DNA of 37,304 nucleotides, from positions 1 to 37,304 of the forward strand of contig MFLD01000021.1 of assembly GCA_001781465.1 (NCBI GenBank), in the 5' to 3' direction. Source of the DNA: Candidatus Kaiserbacteria bacterium RIFCSPHIGHO2_02_FULL_49_16. GTDB taxonomy: Bacteria; Patescibacteriota; Minisyncoccia; Phycocordibacterales; UBA2100. Positions 37,296 to 37,304 of the stretch are shown here, one piece after another; position 1 is the first letter of the stretch, and every line of letters begins with the position of its first letter. The translations under genes and the position numbers were made by a program. The notes beneath the pieces are model-generated. The model was not told where the DNA came from. It was given only the letters and a program-made list of their open reading frames with translations, and searched no databases.

Positions 37296-37304
37296 CACTA
37301 TTTT

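Noticed and set aside
1-37304. CRISPR array, insertion sequence or prophage
   Set aside because: No regularly spaced direct repeats, transposase, integrase or phage structural gene was seen; the repeats present are palindromes or single duplications.

Overview
The window looks like a piece of the small, streamlined genome of a Candidate Phyla Radiation bacterium (Patescibacteria, Parcubacteria-like). This is inferred from gene content, not from a marker gene. The signs are a four-domain ribosomal S1 protein, an IF-2 without its N-terminal domains, VirB2/TrbC-type pilin-like proteins, one- or two-gene operons, very few Shine-Dalgarno sequences, and palindromes in nearly every intergenic gap. 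There is no phage, insertion sequence or CRISPR array.

Layout. 1-2.2 kb: tail of an unknown gene, a PemK/MazF-type toxin gene between two copies of the rpsA 3' end, then rpsA. 2.2-3.95 kb: hairpins, a 40-aa membrane peptide with a strong ribosome binding site, an unknown 203-aa protein, composite palindromes and a candidate small RNA with its own promoter and terminator. 3.95-6.9 kb: argG, argH and an ArsR-type regulator. 7-9.1 kb (minus): infB, rbfA, tRNA-Cys, tRNA-Leu. 9.2-14.3 kb (plus): a cysteine desulfurase carrying a palindrome inside its reading frame, an HtrA-like pseudoprotease and a ClpB-type AAA+ protein. 14.4-16.5 kb: a PaaX-like regulator between GTACATATGTAC palindromes, tRNA-Tyr followed within 4 nt by a DUF457 membrane protein, and a GGDEF protein. 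16.5-20.7 kb (minus): a methyltransferase, an orphan solute-binding protein and five small pilin-like membrane proteins. 20.7-25.2 kb (minus): gyrA followed by two paralogous HTH proteins, with a second copy of the gyrA tail between them. 25.2-30.2 kb: a small membrane protein, an MBL-fold protein, a structured unit with a 10-codon ORF behind a near-perfect Shine-Dalgarno, a SET-domain protein, a thioredoxin-like/DsbB pair and an FAD-linked oxidase. 30.3-37.3 kb: small basic proteins, a membrane protein, a histidine phosphatase, an ABC-F ATPase, a third HTH paralog, a pseudouridine synthase, a GIY-YIG protein, obg, a zinc ribbon protein and an 83-aa membrane protein with a consensus promoter, ribosome binding site and terminator.

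Themes. Many genes have a -10 hexamer only about 5-9 nt before the start codon, which suggests leaderless mRNAs; three small ORFs instead have strong Shine-Dalgarno sequences behind leader hairpins. Several dispersed palindrome families fill the gaps. One keeps two T-T mismatches around a covarying 3-bp stem, and a related palindrome has entered the cysteine desulfurase frame. Twice, the 3' end of an essential gene (rpsA, gyrA) is duplicated on the far side of an accessory gene, suggesting a recombination route for gaining cargo next to essential genes.

Limits: no alignments, database searches or folding programs were run. Family names come from motif recognition, and promoter and structure calls were made by eye.
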